The translations under genes and the position numbers were made by a program. 64,000 nucleotides of DNA from positions 3,220,570 through 3,284,569 of the forward strand of contig CM053246.1 of assembly GCA_028583405.1 (NCBI GenBank), given 5' to 3'. Within the stretch, counting starts at the first letter, position 1. The number at the start of each line of letters is the position of its first letter. The notes beneath the pieces were generated by a model. The model did no database searches and had not been told where the DNA came from. It saw only the letters and a list, made by a program, of their open reading frames with translations. Shown one piece after another: positions 26,051 through 33,719 of the stretch. The DNA is from Pogonophryne albipinna. Its lineage: Eukaryota > Chordata > Actinopteri > Perciformes > Artedidraconidae.

Positions 26051-29000
26051 CTCGCATAAAATCCCCGGGGTTTTTTGCTTTGTATGTCGGGGGCGGGAGA
26101 TTCATGTGATTGGTTGTTGGTCGCGTTGCTCGCAAAAAATCCCCAAGCTTTCAGACACGCCCAGCTCCAAGATTTTCAAGATTTGTTCAAAACTGCTGTG
26201 TGGACGTACCGTTAGACCCCAAGTTACACAGGCACAGAAAAATCAGGGTGTCACAACAGTGCCTCTCCACTCTATCCCCATGGAGGGAGAGGTTGTATAT
26301 GTCGAGGGGCGTGGCCATGGACTCCGTCCTTTCCGCAGAGAGACCGTTACGACGGATGCCAGTCTCTCGGGATGGGGTGCGGTGTGGCAAAACAGGACAG
26401 TGGGCAGTGGTCTGCTCAGGACTGCACAGAACACATCAACGTGCTAGAGCTGCGAGCTGTGCACCGAGCACTCAGGCACTTCCTGCCATACCTGAGGGGG
26501 AGGCATTGTGCTTGTCCGCTCGGACAACACTACAATGGTGTATCACATAAACCACCAGGGGGATACCAAATCTGCACGCTTGCTAGAGGTGTCCCAGACT
26601 CTCCTGACCTGGGCAGCTCCTTGCCTGGCCAGCCTACGGTCAATATATCTGCCCGGAGAGCAGAACCAAGTCGCCCATCACAAGCCTCCACCAGGGGAGT
26701 GGCGGCTTCATCCAGAGGTGGTGGCCAGCATCTGGGGTCTCTTCCGCAGGGCAGAGGTAGATCTCTTTGCCTCGAAGATGTCGACCCACTGCCCCCTATG
26801 GTTCTCCTTGATGGAGAAGACCAGCCCTTTGGGTCAGGACGCTCTGGCTCATTCATGGCCAGGGTGTCTTCTCTATGCCTATCCACCCCTTGCTCTGATC
26901 CTACCAACACTCCACAGAGTGCTTCATCAGGGCCACAGGCTTCTTCTGGTGGCCCCCTTCTGGCTAGCCAGGCCTTGGCATCTCCCCAACAGGAAGGACC
27001 TCTTGTCTCAGATGGATGGTCGGATGTGGCACCCCGACCATTGCCGCCTCCAGCCGTGTGTCTGGCCACTGGAGGGCCCGACCCACTGCTGAGCCACTGC
27101 ATAGAGCCTGTCAGGAGGACTATTCTCAATGCTAGGGCACCATCTACTCGTAAGCAGTACGAAAAAAGGTGGAAGCTATTCTCTGACTGGTGCCAAGGGC
27201 GAAATGAGGACCCAGTACATTGCTCGGTGCCTACTACCCTTGAGTTCCTGCAGTCCCTCCTGGACGACGGCTGGTGTCCCGCTACCGTCAGGGTGTATGT
27301 GGCTGCTATATCAGCTCAACACGCAAGGGTTGACAACAGCACAGTGGGGAGCCATAGGCTGGTATCCCTCTTTTTAAGGGGAGCACTGAGGCTTCGCCCC
27401 CCGAACATCCCAAAGGCTCCTACATGGGATCTGCCCTTGGTGCTGGATGCCCTTTGCTCGCCTCCCTTTGAACCCTTGTTACAGGCAGAACGAAGGTGGC
27501 TCTCAGCTAAGACTGCTTTCCTTTTTGCCATCACCTCAGCAAAGCGTGTAAGCGAGCTTCAGGCCTTGTCCGTGAACAGCTCGTGTCTGAGGTGGAACTC
27601 AGATGGCTCAGGTGTCACCTTATGGCCGAACACAGCGTTCCTCAAGGTGCTGGCACGCTCTCATTTTAATCGGCATATCCAGCTGGCACGGTTTGACCCC
27701 CCATCAGGAGAGGCGGAAGAGAGATCAAGACTCCTATGCCCGGTGCGGGCCCTTAGAGCTTATGTCCAGACTACCGCAGGCATACGTCAGTCTGAACAGA
27801 TCTTTCTGTGTTACGGTGGTCCTAGAAGAGGCTGTGCGCTCTCAAAACAGCGCTTTTACTACTGGATCGTGGACGTCATTGCCCAGGCATACAAGGCGAA
27901 TGACCATCCCTTGCCATCCAGAGTAAAGTGCCACTCTACCAGCAGTGTCTCCACGTCATGGGCGACCTTGAGAGGTGTGCCCCTGGGGGACATATGTGCT
28001 GCGGCCACATGGGTATCTCCGAGCACATTCGCCAGATACTACAGGGTGAATGTTGCCGCACCCTCACCCGCTGGGTGTGGTCCTCCTGCAGAGTCCACCT
28101 AGGCCATCCCTATAGGGTAAGTATTCAGACTTCCTCGTGACTCTGTTGGTGTAGGTCATCCAGTGCTAAGCACCGCCTCTGGCGGTCAGTAAGGATGAAA
28201 TAGAATGATAGTTACGTATGTAACTACGGTTCTATGAATCCTGGATGACCGTCAGAGTTCTTGGTCACTCGGAATCTCGTGTTTCCGCGAGAAGATTCCA
28301 TAGGACAGAACTCGTTGACAACACCGGAACTTATGCCTTCCGGGGTCATACGAGGTCACACGTGACTTTGTTGATATACATTTTCGACCTGCGCATGCGC
28401 GAGACAGAAGATATTCAGTGCTAAGCACCGCCTCTGGCGGTCATCCAGAATTCATAGAACGGTAGTTACTTACGTAACTATCGATTTCTTTGCTTGGTTC
28501 CATATCTCCCCATCTGTTATCCACATGCAACTATGATGAAGCCAGATGTTAGAGGATCTCTGACAAACACATGAGTTTATCACATTCTCTGCAATGATAA
28601 TGACGATTCGATATTTCATAATTTATCATTCATATCAAAAGGAGTATTGTTTCGTTTCTCATGGCCAAAACAAATCGGAAATCTTGACATGAACAAAAAC
28701 AGTAATGAATTAGACGACAATCTGTTTCCTCTGTTCTAAAAATATCATGCTCAAACAACAACTGTTAGTGGAGAGCAAAAGCCACAAATGTGTGTGAATG
28801 AAAATTCACGGCACACACTGTTTATTGGCCTGCAGCTGTTGATGCGAGATGAGGATCTGTTGTGAGGAGTCTGACCTGGTTGTGAGGGATCCAAACACAC
28901 ACAGCTCCCCTGCTCACTGTCCCAATCCATTAGAGTGCTGCTCGGAAATGAGATTATCTGACTGACTTTAGAGCAGATGAAACCTGTGATCTACGCAGCA

Positions 29001-31190
29001 CCTAAAACACCACCAAACTGTCATCAAACAGCATCTCATCTTTGGCACAGCAAGCATGACTGCTCTTCAGATATTATGAGTATTAAATCAATTACCAGCT
29101 ATTACAGGTTCTCTGTCAGATGACCTCTTGGTTCACCCCAAACTTCGCTGGGTTTGTGTCTCCCATTCATACTTCACCAAAAAACCTGATCCATCATTCT
29201 GTCTTCCACCAACATCACATAGTATCCAGAGGTGACAATCATAGCACTTCCCTGGAAAAAAACATGACACACAATCAAAGGTGTGTTTCAAGCCAATGAC
29301 ATCCTGATCTCCGCTCCACAGAGGGATAGAGTTGCGAGTTCCAGGCATCAGAATGGTGAAAACGCTGAAACTCAAGCTTGTGGATCTCATAACGGGCTCG
29401 GCCCATGGGCCCTTCACCTGAGCCGCGGGAGAGGGGTAACTGATAGGCCCTCAGCTGGCCCCGGTTCCGGCTGCATTGGACGCTGCCGCGGCCCCTGTGC
29501 TAATTAGCTCTCATTGTTGACAGATGATTATTTGTGAAGGGGAGCCACGCCTCGCCGGCTCTCTTATCATCCTCCTATTTAAGTGCTGCTCTTCTCTGAT
29601 GAATTATTAATTGCATCTATCATTCCACAGCTTTCTTCACTCTGTGTGCTACAGGCGGCAGGTGAAGTGTGATGGGGAGAGCCGAGGACAGCTACAGGTG
29701 GATAGCTGCGAGGCTTCAAGGGTCAACAGGTCTGCTTACAGAGGAGAACTTCAGTGAACTGTATGATGTGTATTTAAAATCAACTCCAAAAGCTTGAATA
29801 TCAGTATCCTCCTGCAACACCAATTATGATGTTTTGAGGGGCAGACACTGCAGGTGAATGGGCTAACAGATGTATCTAATGTATCTGACAAACTGCATGG
29901 AAAAAGGTGTTTTGGCCTGCGGTGTTTTGCCTTAAAAGAAAAACAAGGCGCAACAAACTGACCATTAATTTGAGTAAATGCAGGACAGCTTTTTACGGAA
30001 TTGACCCTTTGACTTGAACAGGCCACGCCAGCACAAACAATGTGTTCACACTCAAATATTCATCAAGCACACTAAGGAGTGTCGTGCTTTCTACACAAAA
30101 CAAAAGAGCTTATCTCTCAGGGTAAACTGAGAACCAAGTATCTCCTCCGGCACTCACGGCACCATCGCCTGTAAAGCCCATCAGAACACAAAAGCCATCA
30201 TCCTCCACTAGACCTCTTGGACTGAGAGCCAAGCAATAATGCTGAGTGGCAGATAACAGAGGAGGCCTGTCAGGTTCCACATGCATGAAATTCATGTCGC
30301 AAAGTAAGACAATTATTCACCAGGGTTCCAAGACCTTCCAGATTTTTGCTGTTGAGCAGAAGCAAGCTTTGAATTGTATGCAAAAATAACAAGGTGGGTA
30401 GTGCTAACAGAGAGGAACAAAGCAGGAAAAGGTGTGAAATAAAATATACTGTGGATGAGAGAGCTCACATTTCTTTTCATGGCATGGAGATGTCTGGCAC
30501 ATTCATGGTGTCCATTGTACTCCGCCAAGTCTGCTGCTGTAAACCCATCAATATCCTGATCTGAGGGGTTCGCTTGATTGGCCAACAGGAGTTTACAACT
30601 CTGAAAATAGGAATATAAGACATGTATGTATGTGTATATATATATGGAACATACTTTTATGAAATTGTATTTGCTTTATTCAAGATAAGACATAACTATA
30701 ACAACAGAAAAGGAAACTTAAATAAAAAATGTGCTCCCAACCTCCAGCTCTCCATTTTCTGCCGCATCATGAAGTGGGGTCCCTCCCCAGTAATCCTTGA
30801 TGACCTTTGAACCCATGTGAAGCAGCCTCTCCAAGATGCAACAGTGCCCTCTGCTGGCAGCGAAGTGCAGAGCAGTGGCTCCGTACCGGTCCTGGCCGGA
30901 CAGACTGACGGCAGTGCAGCTCACCTGTGGAGAGAATGATAAGGATCAACACGAGTGAGCAACACTTTGATACGTCACAGCAACACGAGTTCTCTCCACT
31001 GACCAGCCACAGCACCACAGCCTGGTGGCCCATGTGAGCAGCAGCATGCAGGCAGGTCATGCCATCGTGGGCCCTCAGGTGGACGTCGGCCCCGCAGTCC
31101 TTCACCAGGAACTCTGCAACCTGCAGCTGGCCCTCCTGGCAGGCCAGATAGAGTGGGGTGGCCCCAAGGACCGTCTGCTGGTCCACACAT
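7058..31190 (-). CDS. espnl: Espin-like protein, gene model (10 exons seen, 5' end missing)
   Basis: On the minus strand the exons, in transcript order, are 31190-31004, 30924-30742, 30600-30469, 19768-19658, 14950-14777, 14229-14103, 12625-12453, 12364-12200, 11102-10150 and 7589-7058 (stop TAG). All visible splice phases agree. The protein has N-terminal ankyrin repeats, a variable middle, the espin-type module [16 protein letters not shown] and a long C-terminal region special to ESPNL. Espins cross-link actin in stereocilia, and ESPNL is known to work with class III myosins, which bind the ankyrin part. The first ankyrin exons and the start codon are not in the window, and an exon between 19768 and 30469 may be missing. 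About 910 residues are visible against roughly 1000 in human ESPNL. klhl30 follows downstream on the same strand. Confidence 0.9.
8230..10127 (+). mobile_element. L2-clade LINE with intact 571-codon reading frame
   Basis: One uninterrupted frame (8214-9929) encodes the reverse transcriptase and C-terminal region: [60 protein letters not shown], the catalytic YADDTQL near 9068, and [14 protein letters not shown]. The endonuclease domain is absent, so the copy is 5'-truncated. Active-site position A reads AFNTVNH where the L2 norm is AFDTVDH, so the first catalytic Asp appears to be lost. After the stop, the tail TAAGTCGCTTTGGATAAAAG (about 10,075) and a run of TGTAA repeats match the eel UnaL2 type of 3' end. 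It lies in the last espnl intron in antisense orientation, ending only about 20 bases from the splice donor of the upstream exon. Confidence 0.9.
10150..11102 (-). CDS. espnl: espnl 953-bp exon (ESPNL-specific region)
   Basis: The acceptor CTCTTGCAG lies above 11102 and the donor GTATTT below 10150. The exon encodes [50 protein letters not shown], an acidic linker ([15 protein letters not shown]) and [13 protein letters not shown]. It lacks ankyrin or WH2 motifs. It ends in phase 2 (AG), matched by the single leading G of the last exon. Confidence 0.85.
12200..12364 (-). CDS. espnl: espnl exon with the espin actin-bundling module
   Basis: The acceptor TCTTTCTCAG lies above 12364 and the donor GTAAGG below 12200; 55 complete codons, phase 0 to 0. 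It contains [17 protein letters not shown] followed by [14 protein letters not shown] and ends in an acidic/basic helix, [10 protein letters not shown]. This is the module shared with the C-terminus of espin, where it is needed for F-actin cross-linking. It is the strongest evidence for the espnl call. Confidence 0.92.
12453..12625 (-). CDS. espnl: espnl middle exon
   Basis: The acceptor GCATTTCAG lies above 12625 and the donor GTAAGT below 12453. The first two bases complete a codon begun in the 14103-14229 exon, giving [16 protein letters not shown], and it runs to [11 protein letters not shown]. No domain is recognised; the call rests on matching phase, splice sites and position next to the espin module exon. 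Confidence 0.75.
12699..13868. mobile_element. Non-autonomous hAT-like element with a BED zinc-finger remnant
   Basis: The ends are inverted: AGTGTTAATTTC at about 12,699 and its complement GAAATTAACACT ending at 13,868. Inside, both flanks are rich in GACTAAAA/TTAGTC motifs. On the plus strand, 13,304-13,483 encodes a BED-type zinc finger ([18 protein letters not shown], then the conserved GKNTTNL and a terminal LHS-stop), the N-terminal DNA-binding domain of many hAT transposases. The catalytic domain is missing. No clean 8-bp target duplication was found. It lies in an espnl intron. Confidence 0.7.
14103..14229 (-). CDS. espnl: espnl middle exon (Pro/Ser-rich)
   Basis: The acceptor CAACCTCAG lies above 14229 and the donor GTGAGA below 14103. 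It has no ATG of its own. It reads [20 protein letters not shown], then [22 protein letters not shown] plus one base. The leftover base and the two-base start of the next exon form Val, so the phase agrees. Proline-rich linkers are usual in espins. Confidence 0.75.
14280..14722 (+). repeat. Degenerate tandem repeat and LINE-type 3' tail
   Basis: Imperfect units of roughly 40 bases repeat the words GTGCAATA and AATAGGGAAAGTGCAAT from about 14,290 to 14,575. Then comes a 3'-UTR-like segment ending in AATAAAGC and a (TCTTA)n tail at 14,700-14,722. The tail type is that of a fish non-LTR element; no coding part remains. Confidence 0.55.
14777..14950 (-). CDS. espnl: espnl middle exon
   Basis: The acceptor ATAATTGCAG lies above 14950 and the donor GTAAAC below 14777; 58 codons, phase 0 to 0. 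It begins [18 protein letters not shown], continues with a Lys/Val repeat ([10 protein letters not shown]) and YYGSLSDPC, and ends in PMDSLK. No domain is recognised. Confidence 0.75.
14985..15134 (-). mobile_element. LINE-type 3'-end fragment, antisense
   Basis: The complement reads CATTTCTCCTTGGGGATACA followed by AATAAAG and a short (ATCTTT) tail, the usual 3' end of a group of fish non-LTR elements. It is cut at 15,134 by the hAT-type insertion; about 70 bases after that element could be its continuation. Confidence 0.5.
15135..16910. mobile_element. hAT-type non-autonomous transposon with perfect 8-bp target duplication
   Basis: The termini are exact inverted repeats, CAGGGGCGGACTGG (15,143) and CCAGTCCGCCCCTG (ending 16,902). 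GCGACCAG is duplicated on both sides (15,135-15,142 and 16,903-16,910). TIRs starting CAG(G/T)G with an 8-bp duplication are diagnostic of hAT transposons. The 1,760-bp interior has no transposase and contains a nested SINE and other repeat fragments. The segment around 15,490-15,610 is also found near 40,470-40,580, so the two elements share an ancestor. Confidence 0.88.
15617..15850 (+). mobile_element. tRNA-derived SINE (V-SINE-like), nested
   Basis: A tRNA-related head has a clear B box (CCGGTTCAAGTCCCG at about 15,653). It is followed by the conserved central block TTGAGCAAGGCACCGGA and GCTCCCCGGGCGCTG that I associate with fish V-SINEs. It lies inside the hAT-type element. It is not a functional tRNA because no acceptor-stem pairing or anticodon arm is preserved. 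Confidence 0.65.
17297..18185 (+). mobile_element. Non-LTR retrotransposon C-terminal fragment
   Basis: The reading frame at 17,297-17,590 gives [53 protein letters not shown] and [14 protein letters not shown]. This is the post-RT region of a common fish LINE type (I think Rex1-like, not certain). A minisatellite breaks the frame at about 17,590. The C-terminal end resumes near 17,800, and the copy ends in (ATCTT)-rich tail sequence near 18,180. It lies in an espnl intron. Confidence 0.7.
17592..17798 (+). repeat. 41-bp minisatellite inside the LINE frame
   Basis: The word GGACAGACAG recurs at 17,621, 17,662, 17,703, 17,744 and 17,785, a constant 41-base period. The unit contains CAGCTG and a C-rich tract. 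Because 41 is not a multiple of three, each unit shifts the LINE reading frame. Confidence 0.9.
18186..19657. other. espnl intron, nothing recognised
   Basis: I see no exon, known repeat or RNA gene here. A poly-G run lies at 18,711-18,722. Confidence 0.4.
19658..19768 (-). CDS. espnl: Probable espnl exon
   Basis: The acceptor GTGTTCTTAG lies above 19768 and the donor GTTAGT below 19658; 37 codons, phase 0 to 0. It reads [20 protein letters not shown] and then [16 protein letters not shown]. No domain is recognised. Support comes from splice sites and phase compatibility with both the ankyrin block and the next exon. It lies just left of the duplicated segment, so it is present only once in the window. 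Confidence 0.6.
20834..20975 (+). repeat. DIRS left inverted terminal repeat
   Basis: It starts GACCGCCAGAGGCAGTGCTT and ends in CAACGAGTTCAGTCCT. The reverse complement lies at 28,302-28,442 with a few mismatches. About 20 outer bases (20,813-20,833) differ from the other end but are repeated in the internal complementary region. Confidence 0.9.
21270..22335 (+). repeat. Array of ~103-bp hairpin repeats in the DIRS leader
   Basis: About ten units of 99-110 bases lie between the left terminal repeat and gag. Each has AGTTAGCTGAG, then a short loop with GCTCTC, then CTCAAGCTAACT, which can fold into a stem of about 11 pairs. It is followed by GCTAGTGAAGAGAG and the pyrimidine tract CCCCTCTCAC. 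Units around 21.8-22.1 kb are nearly identical with an exact 103-base period; the outer ones are more diverged. Confidence 0.9.
22470..24556 (+). pseudogene. DIRS gag-like gene, broken by a stop and a MITE
   Basis: The start at 22,470 gives [20 protein letters not shown] followed by [10 protein letters not shown] and a further CMNC, a cysteine pattern common in gags of fish DIRS elements. A TGA at 23,214-23,216 interrupts the frame, which then stays open to 23,374. There MITE 1 is inserted. The protein resumes at 23,983 ([20 protein letters not shown]) and ends at 24,556. The MITE plus its 3-base duplication adds 605 bases, which exactly explains the frame change between the halves. The role is nucleocapsid-like packaging of element RNA, by analogy. 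Confidence 0.8.
23375..23982. mobile_element. PIF/Harbinger-like MITE 1, inserted in DIRS gag (copy 1)
   Basis: 602 bp with inverted ends CGGCCCGTCCACACACAGGC (23,378) and the complement ending at 23,979, flanked by TAA at 23,375-23,377 and 23,980-23,982. The 3-base TWA duplication is the PIF/Harbinger signature. The interior has CAAAAGTTGAACATTG next to its near-complement and no coding capacity. It is related to MITE 2 at 25,521 but in reverse orientation. Confidence 0.85.
24560..25517 (+). pseudogene. DIRS reverse transcriptase region
   Basis: The frame (best from 24,705) shows [20 protein letters not shown], motif [12 protein letters not shown], motif [13 protein letters not shown] and the catalytic YLDDWLI near 25,160. 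The upstream part, [16 protein letters not shown], is cut from the rest by a TGA at 24,672-24,674, and the 3' end is cut by MITE 2 at 25,521. The thumb-region similarity continues up to the insertion. Identical disruptions occur in copy 2. Confidence 0.88.
25518..26214. mobile_element. PIF/Harbinger-like MITE 2, inserted in DIRS pol (copy 1)
   Basis: 691 bp with inverted ends CGGTACGTCCACACAGC (25,521) and its complement (ending 26,211), flanked by TTA on both sides. Most of it is the reverse complement of MITE 1 sequence, for example AACCGGAGGAACCAGGCATG versus the opposite strand near 23,610. It carries an (AT)n run at 25,963-26,048, absent from MITE 1, and interrupts the DIRS pol between RT and RNase H. 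Confidence 0.87.
26215..28102 (+). pseudogene. DIRS RNase H and tyrosine recombinase, frameshifted
   Basis: RNase H motifs are [12 protein letters not shown] (26,352), [13 protein letters not shown] and [15 protein letters not shown]; they lie in three different frames, so at least two frameshifts occur in 26.4-26.5 kb. The recombinase follows from about 27,110 in one open frame: [19 protein letters not shown], the first catalytic Arg in [12 protein letters not shown], and the C-terminal box [19 protein letters not shown] with its nucleophile Tyr. The box normally read as HSTR appears as HSTS, so a catalytic Arg is replaced by Ser. By family analogy the enzyme would integrate a circular DNA intermediate. 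Confidence 0.88.
28161..28257 (+). repeat. DIRS internal complementary region
   Basis: 28,161-28,205 is the reverse complement of the extreme left end (20,816-20,861). 28,206-28,257 is the near reverse complement of the extreme right end (28,430-28,481). The two ends are thus joined head to tail, as in the circle-junction region that templates completion of the termini in the DIRS-1 model. Confidence 0.9.
28302..28442 (-). repeat. DIRS right inverted terminal repeat
   Basis: Reverse complement of 20,834-20,975. It includes CACACGTGACTTTGTTGATA and GCTAAGCACCGCCTCTGGCG. The element continues about 40 bases further, to GTAACTAT at about 28,481. Confidence 0.9.
28483..30157. other. espnl intron flank right of DIRS
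   Basis: No known repeat is recognised. It includes one exon-like stretch at 29,178-29,251. The segment 29,380-29,720 is more GC-rich and balanced than its surroundings and could be conserved non-coding sequence, but this cannot be judged from a single genome. Confidence 0.35.
30158..30241 (-). CDS. Candidate unassigned exon in espnl intron
   Basis: On the minus strand CTGCCACTCAG precedes 30241 and a consensus donor GTGAGT follows 30158. The 84 bases encode 28 codons without a stop ([18 protein letters not shown] and so on), phase 0 to 0, compatible with the ankyrin exon upstream. I do not recognise the sequence as espin and cannot exclude chance. The same sequence is in copy 2 at 56,384-56,467. 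Confidence 0.25.
30469..31190 (-). CDS. espnl: espnl ankyrin-repeat exons (3), copy 1
   Basis: Exons 31190-31004, 30924-30742 and 30600-30469 encode three-plus ankyrin repeats closely matching espins: [76 protein letters not shown] and [20 protein letters not shown]. The first exon begins with one base completing an upstream codon, so earlier ankyrin exons must exist; the third ends in phase 0. In espins the ankyrin block binds the tail of class III myosins, which carry the protein to stereocilium tips. All three exons are also present in copy 2. Confidence 0.95.
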
Positions 31191-32855
31191 CTGGAGACCA
31201 ACAGACAGCAACAACCGGCTAGTGAAACTGAATTTCCCCTCAGAGATTGAAAAAAGCTGATCTTATTATGTGTATGAATAATGTTATTATGTTAAAAACG
31301 TGTGCAACTCACTAATCTGCCCATTATTTTCTAGATTAAACTAATTGTTTGGTCTATAAAACGTCAGGAAAAAGTGAAAATCGCCCACCCAAGTGTTTCA
31401 AACTGCAAAGGGATGTTTGTGATTTATGGTTTTGTCAGTCTCAAACCCCAAATATTCACTGTAATATGATATTAAAACAGGCCAAGTCAATAGATGTGGG
31501 TTGAGAACACTTTTGCGTTTAAAATGATTCAGATTACTTTAACAATTACAGTAAACAATTATCAAAACAGTTTCTGTTCAGTCGAGACAGATACTATATC
31601 TAACATTCAGAATCTTAAAGAGAAGCCTTTAAGAATAAAAAAAGGATTACAAAAAAATGTTTCCCAAAATGCTGAGTATTTAAATCTCAGAACAAGCACA
31701 AATAAAGGAGTGTTTATCAGACCTCTGCTCCAAGCTTAACATTTGTATTTTGTAATTGTTATAATGGTTAATAATAGTGACAGAGTTCACATTAGGAAAT
31801 GATGGAGGATCTTTTGATCTGAAGTGATGGACAAACTTAATACTGAAATAAACAATGTACAGTTTGAATAATATAAACAGTTTTACTGTTGTTAAATAAA
31901 CTGTACGGATACTTGTTATTAGTTATTTAGCCATGACAGGTGAACCCGACCCACCTGGTTTGTCAGTCACACAGAGCTGCATTAACATTGACATACACAC
32001 TTTACTTCTACAACAACAAGGCTAGCATGTGACTAACAGTGTTAGTGGGGGGGGGGGGGGGTTACAGTTGACTTGCTGCTCCGAATCTGTGTAGCATAAT
32101 GCCACAAGTCATGTTGTCTAATTATGATGTCAAACCAAAGGCACCCAAAGCTGTAACTATCATATTACTATCAAATGGTCGAGTGTCTCCATTTTCTAAA
32201 GGTAACAGATTAGTTATAATGGTTTATAGTTGAGACACAGTCGGAGTGTTTCTTAAATAAGAGTCCCTTCTTTTGGTTAGAAAAGGTGTGCGCAAGAGTT
32301 GTTGTATCTCACTTCAAAAGTTCAGTTTAATAAATAGTAGCTGTTCCAGTACATTTGTACTATATCCTGCTTTCTAACATTAACAGATGTTTGACCATGG
32401 CCTTTAGTCCTATGCCTCAGTTCATCTGGTAAACCATCGATCAGGTTAAATGGTGCACTACTTGTACCCCAGTGAGTGGCTCTGCTGTTACCGTAGCCTA
32501 TGTGGAAAATGGTAACTGATTTAAATTTGGGTTGTAATTATTTTGAAACCGATTTGATTTCACTACCCATCCAAATATTTCTGTGTAAGAGAATAAAAAG
32601 CCTAACAAAGTGGTACAATGCTGAACTTCAGAAGGCTACATTTAAGATAACAAGTAAGCTACCATGAATAGCTGCTAGCATACCTGTAACTGTAAATGTA
32701 GCCAGGCTGAATGCACATTACATAAACGTCCTCCCATCCACCCTACACCACAGGCTGCATTTGAGCTACTAGAAAACTAGAAAGCAATCTAGCCTAAAGG
32801 TTGAAACTGCAGCTAAAATGTATTGAAAAGTATTCAATTTCCATGAAAAGGTTAC
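31191..32855. other. espnl upstream intron, nothing recognised
   Basis: AT-rich. I looked for the expected upstream ankyrin exons on the minus strand and found none. A poly-G run lies at about 32,047-32,062. Confidence 0.4.
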
Positions 32856-33324
32856 TTAAAGGTCACCTATTATGCAAAATCCACTTTTCTATGTCTTTTA
32901 TACATAAACATGTGTCCCCTCTGTGTTTTTCTGTGGACAAATATTCTCTCTCTGAAAATGAGCTGATCAGATTTTGCCCACTTTATGATGTCTTAATGGT
33001 TTTTTGGCTTGTGTAACCATTAGCCAATAACCCCCCCCCCCCCACACACACACACACCTTATCACCTGAATCTCCTCCTAGAGCACCATTGAGTTCTTTG
33101 TAACCAAATGTCTCTCAGAGGGGCGTGGGGAGGGGCTCCTTATTTTTCATCTAAAGTAACAGACAGAGAATCAGCACTTTGGAAACAGGGCTGAAACAGA
33201 GGGGATTATGGGATGCTGCAATGATCTGTTTGGTACTTGGAGCCAAACACTTCAGAGACATGTTTTGTATATATCTGAGACCTGTGATATATTGATGAAA
33301 AACAGTATAATAGGGGACCTTTAA
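32856..33324. mobile_element. TTAA-target MITE, 461 bp
   Basis: The ends AGGTCACCTATTAT (32,860) and ATAATAGGGGACCT (ending 33,320) are inverted repeats with one mismatch, and TTAA flanks both sides. TTAA duplications are typical of piggyBac and Kolobok transposons. A poly-C and (CA)n tract lies inside at about 33,031-33,057. Confidence 0.78.
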
Positions 33325-33348
33325 ATGTAATGAAAACTGTTGAAATAG

Positions 33349-33719
33349 TTAAAGGTAGGGTAGGTAATTCACTTCAGATACACTTTTTGTTATATTCCAT
33401 GGAATGCTCTTAACATCCCGATAGCAATGATATATTAAATGCTTTGACAATAAATACATTAAAAAAATCTGTGGAAGCCGTGGTGCTCGACCAATCATCT
33501 GAGCTAAAATAACTGGATGGCCTACCTGCCTGTCAGCCTTCCATCTGTGCACAAACTTATCTCGTGCCATCATTGGTCATGTGCACGTGTGGTCATGTGT
33601 GTTGGAGGAGGGGCTCTGTAAGGAAGTCTGAAGGAAGGGGCAGATTTTTTTCGGCTGCGTACTTTCAAATTCTAGCGCACTCGAGCTGGTTTCTCCATTC
33701 TTACCTACCCTACCTTTAA
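33349..33719. mobile_element. TTAA-target MITE, 363 bp
   Basis: The ends AGGTAGGGTAGGTAA (33,353) and TTACCTACCCTACCT (ending 33,715) are perfect inverted repeats between TTAA duplications. It lies 24 bases from the previous TTAA MITE but has a different terminal sequence, so it is a separate insertion. Confidence 0.82.

Larger units (their letters stand above)
20813..28482 (+). mobile_element. DIRS-type tyrosine-recombinase retrotransposon, copy 1
   Basis: The structure is diagnostic of DIRS elements: inverted terminal repeats (20,834-20,975 and 28,302-28,442), an internal complementary region at 28,161-28,257, a gag with zinc-finger-like cysteines, RT with YLDD, RNase H, and a tyrosine recombinase in place of an integrase. 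No target duplication is visible, as expected for recombinase-mediated insertion. It is about 7.67 kb, or about 6.37 kb without the two nested MITEs. It lies in an espnl intron in antisense. It is not functional: in-frame stops, frameshifts, two insertions and a changed recombinase catalytic residue. Confidence 0.93.

Noticed and set aside
25929..26140. Frames with long Ile-Tyr runs
   Set aside because: They are translations of the (AT)n run in MITE 2.
30975..31214. 79-codon minus-strand frame over the ankyrin exon
   Set aside because: It is the wrong frame of a genuine espnl exon; the ankyrin motifs lie in the other frame.
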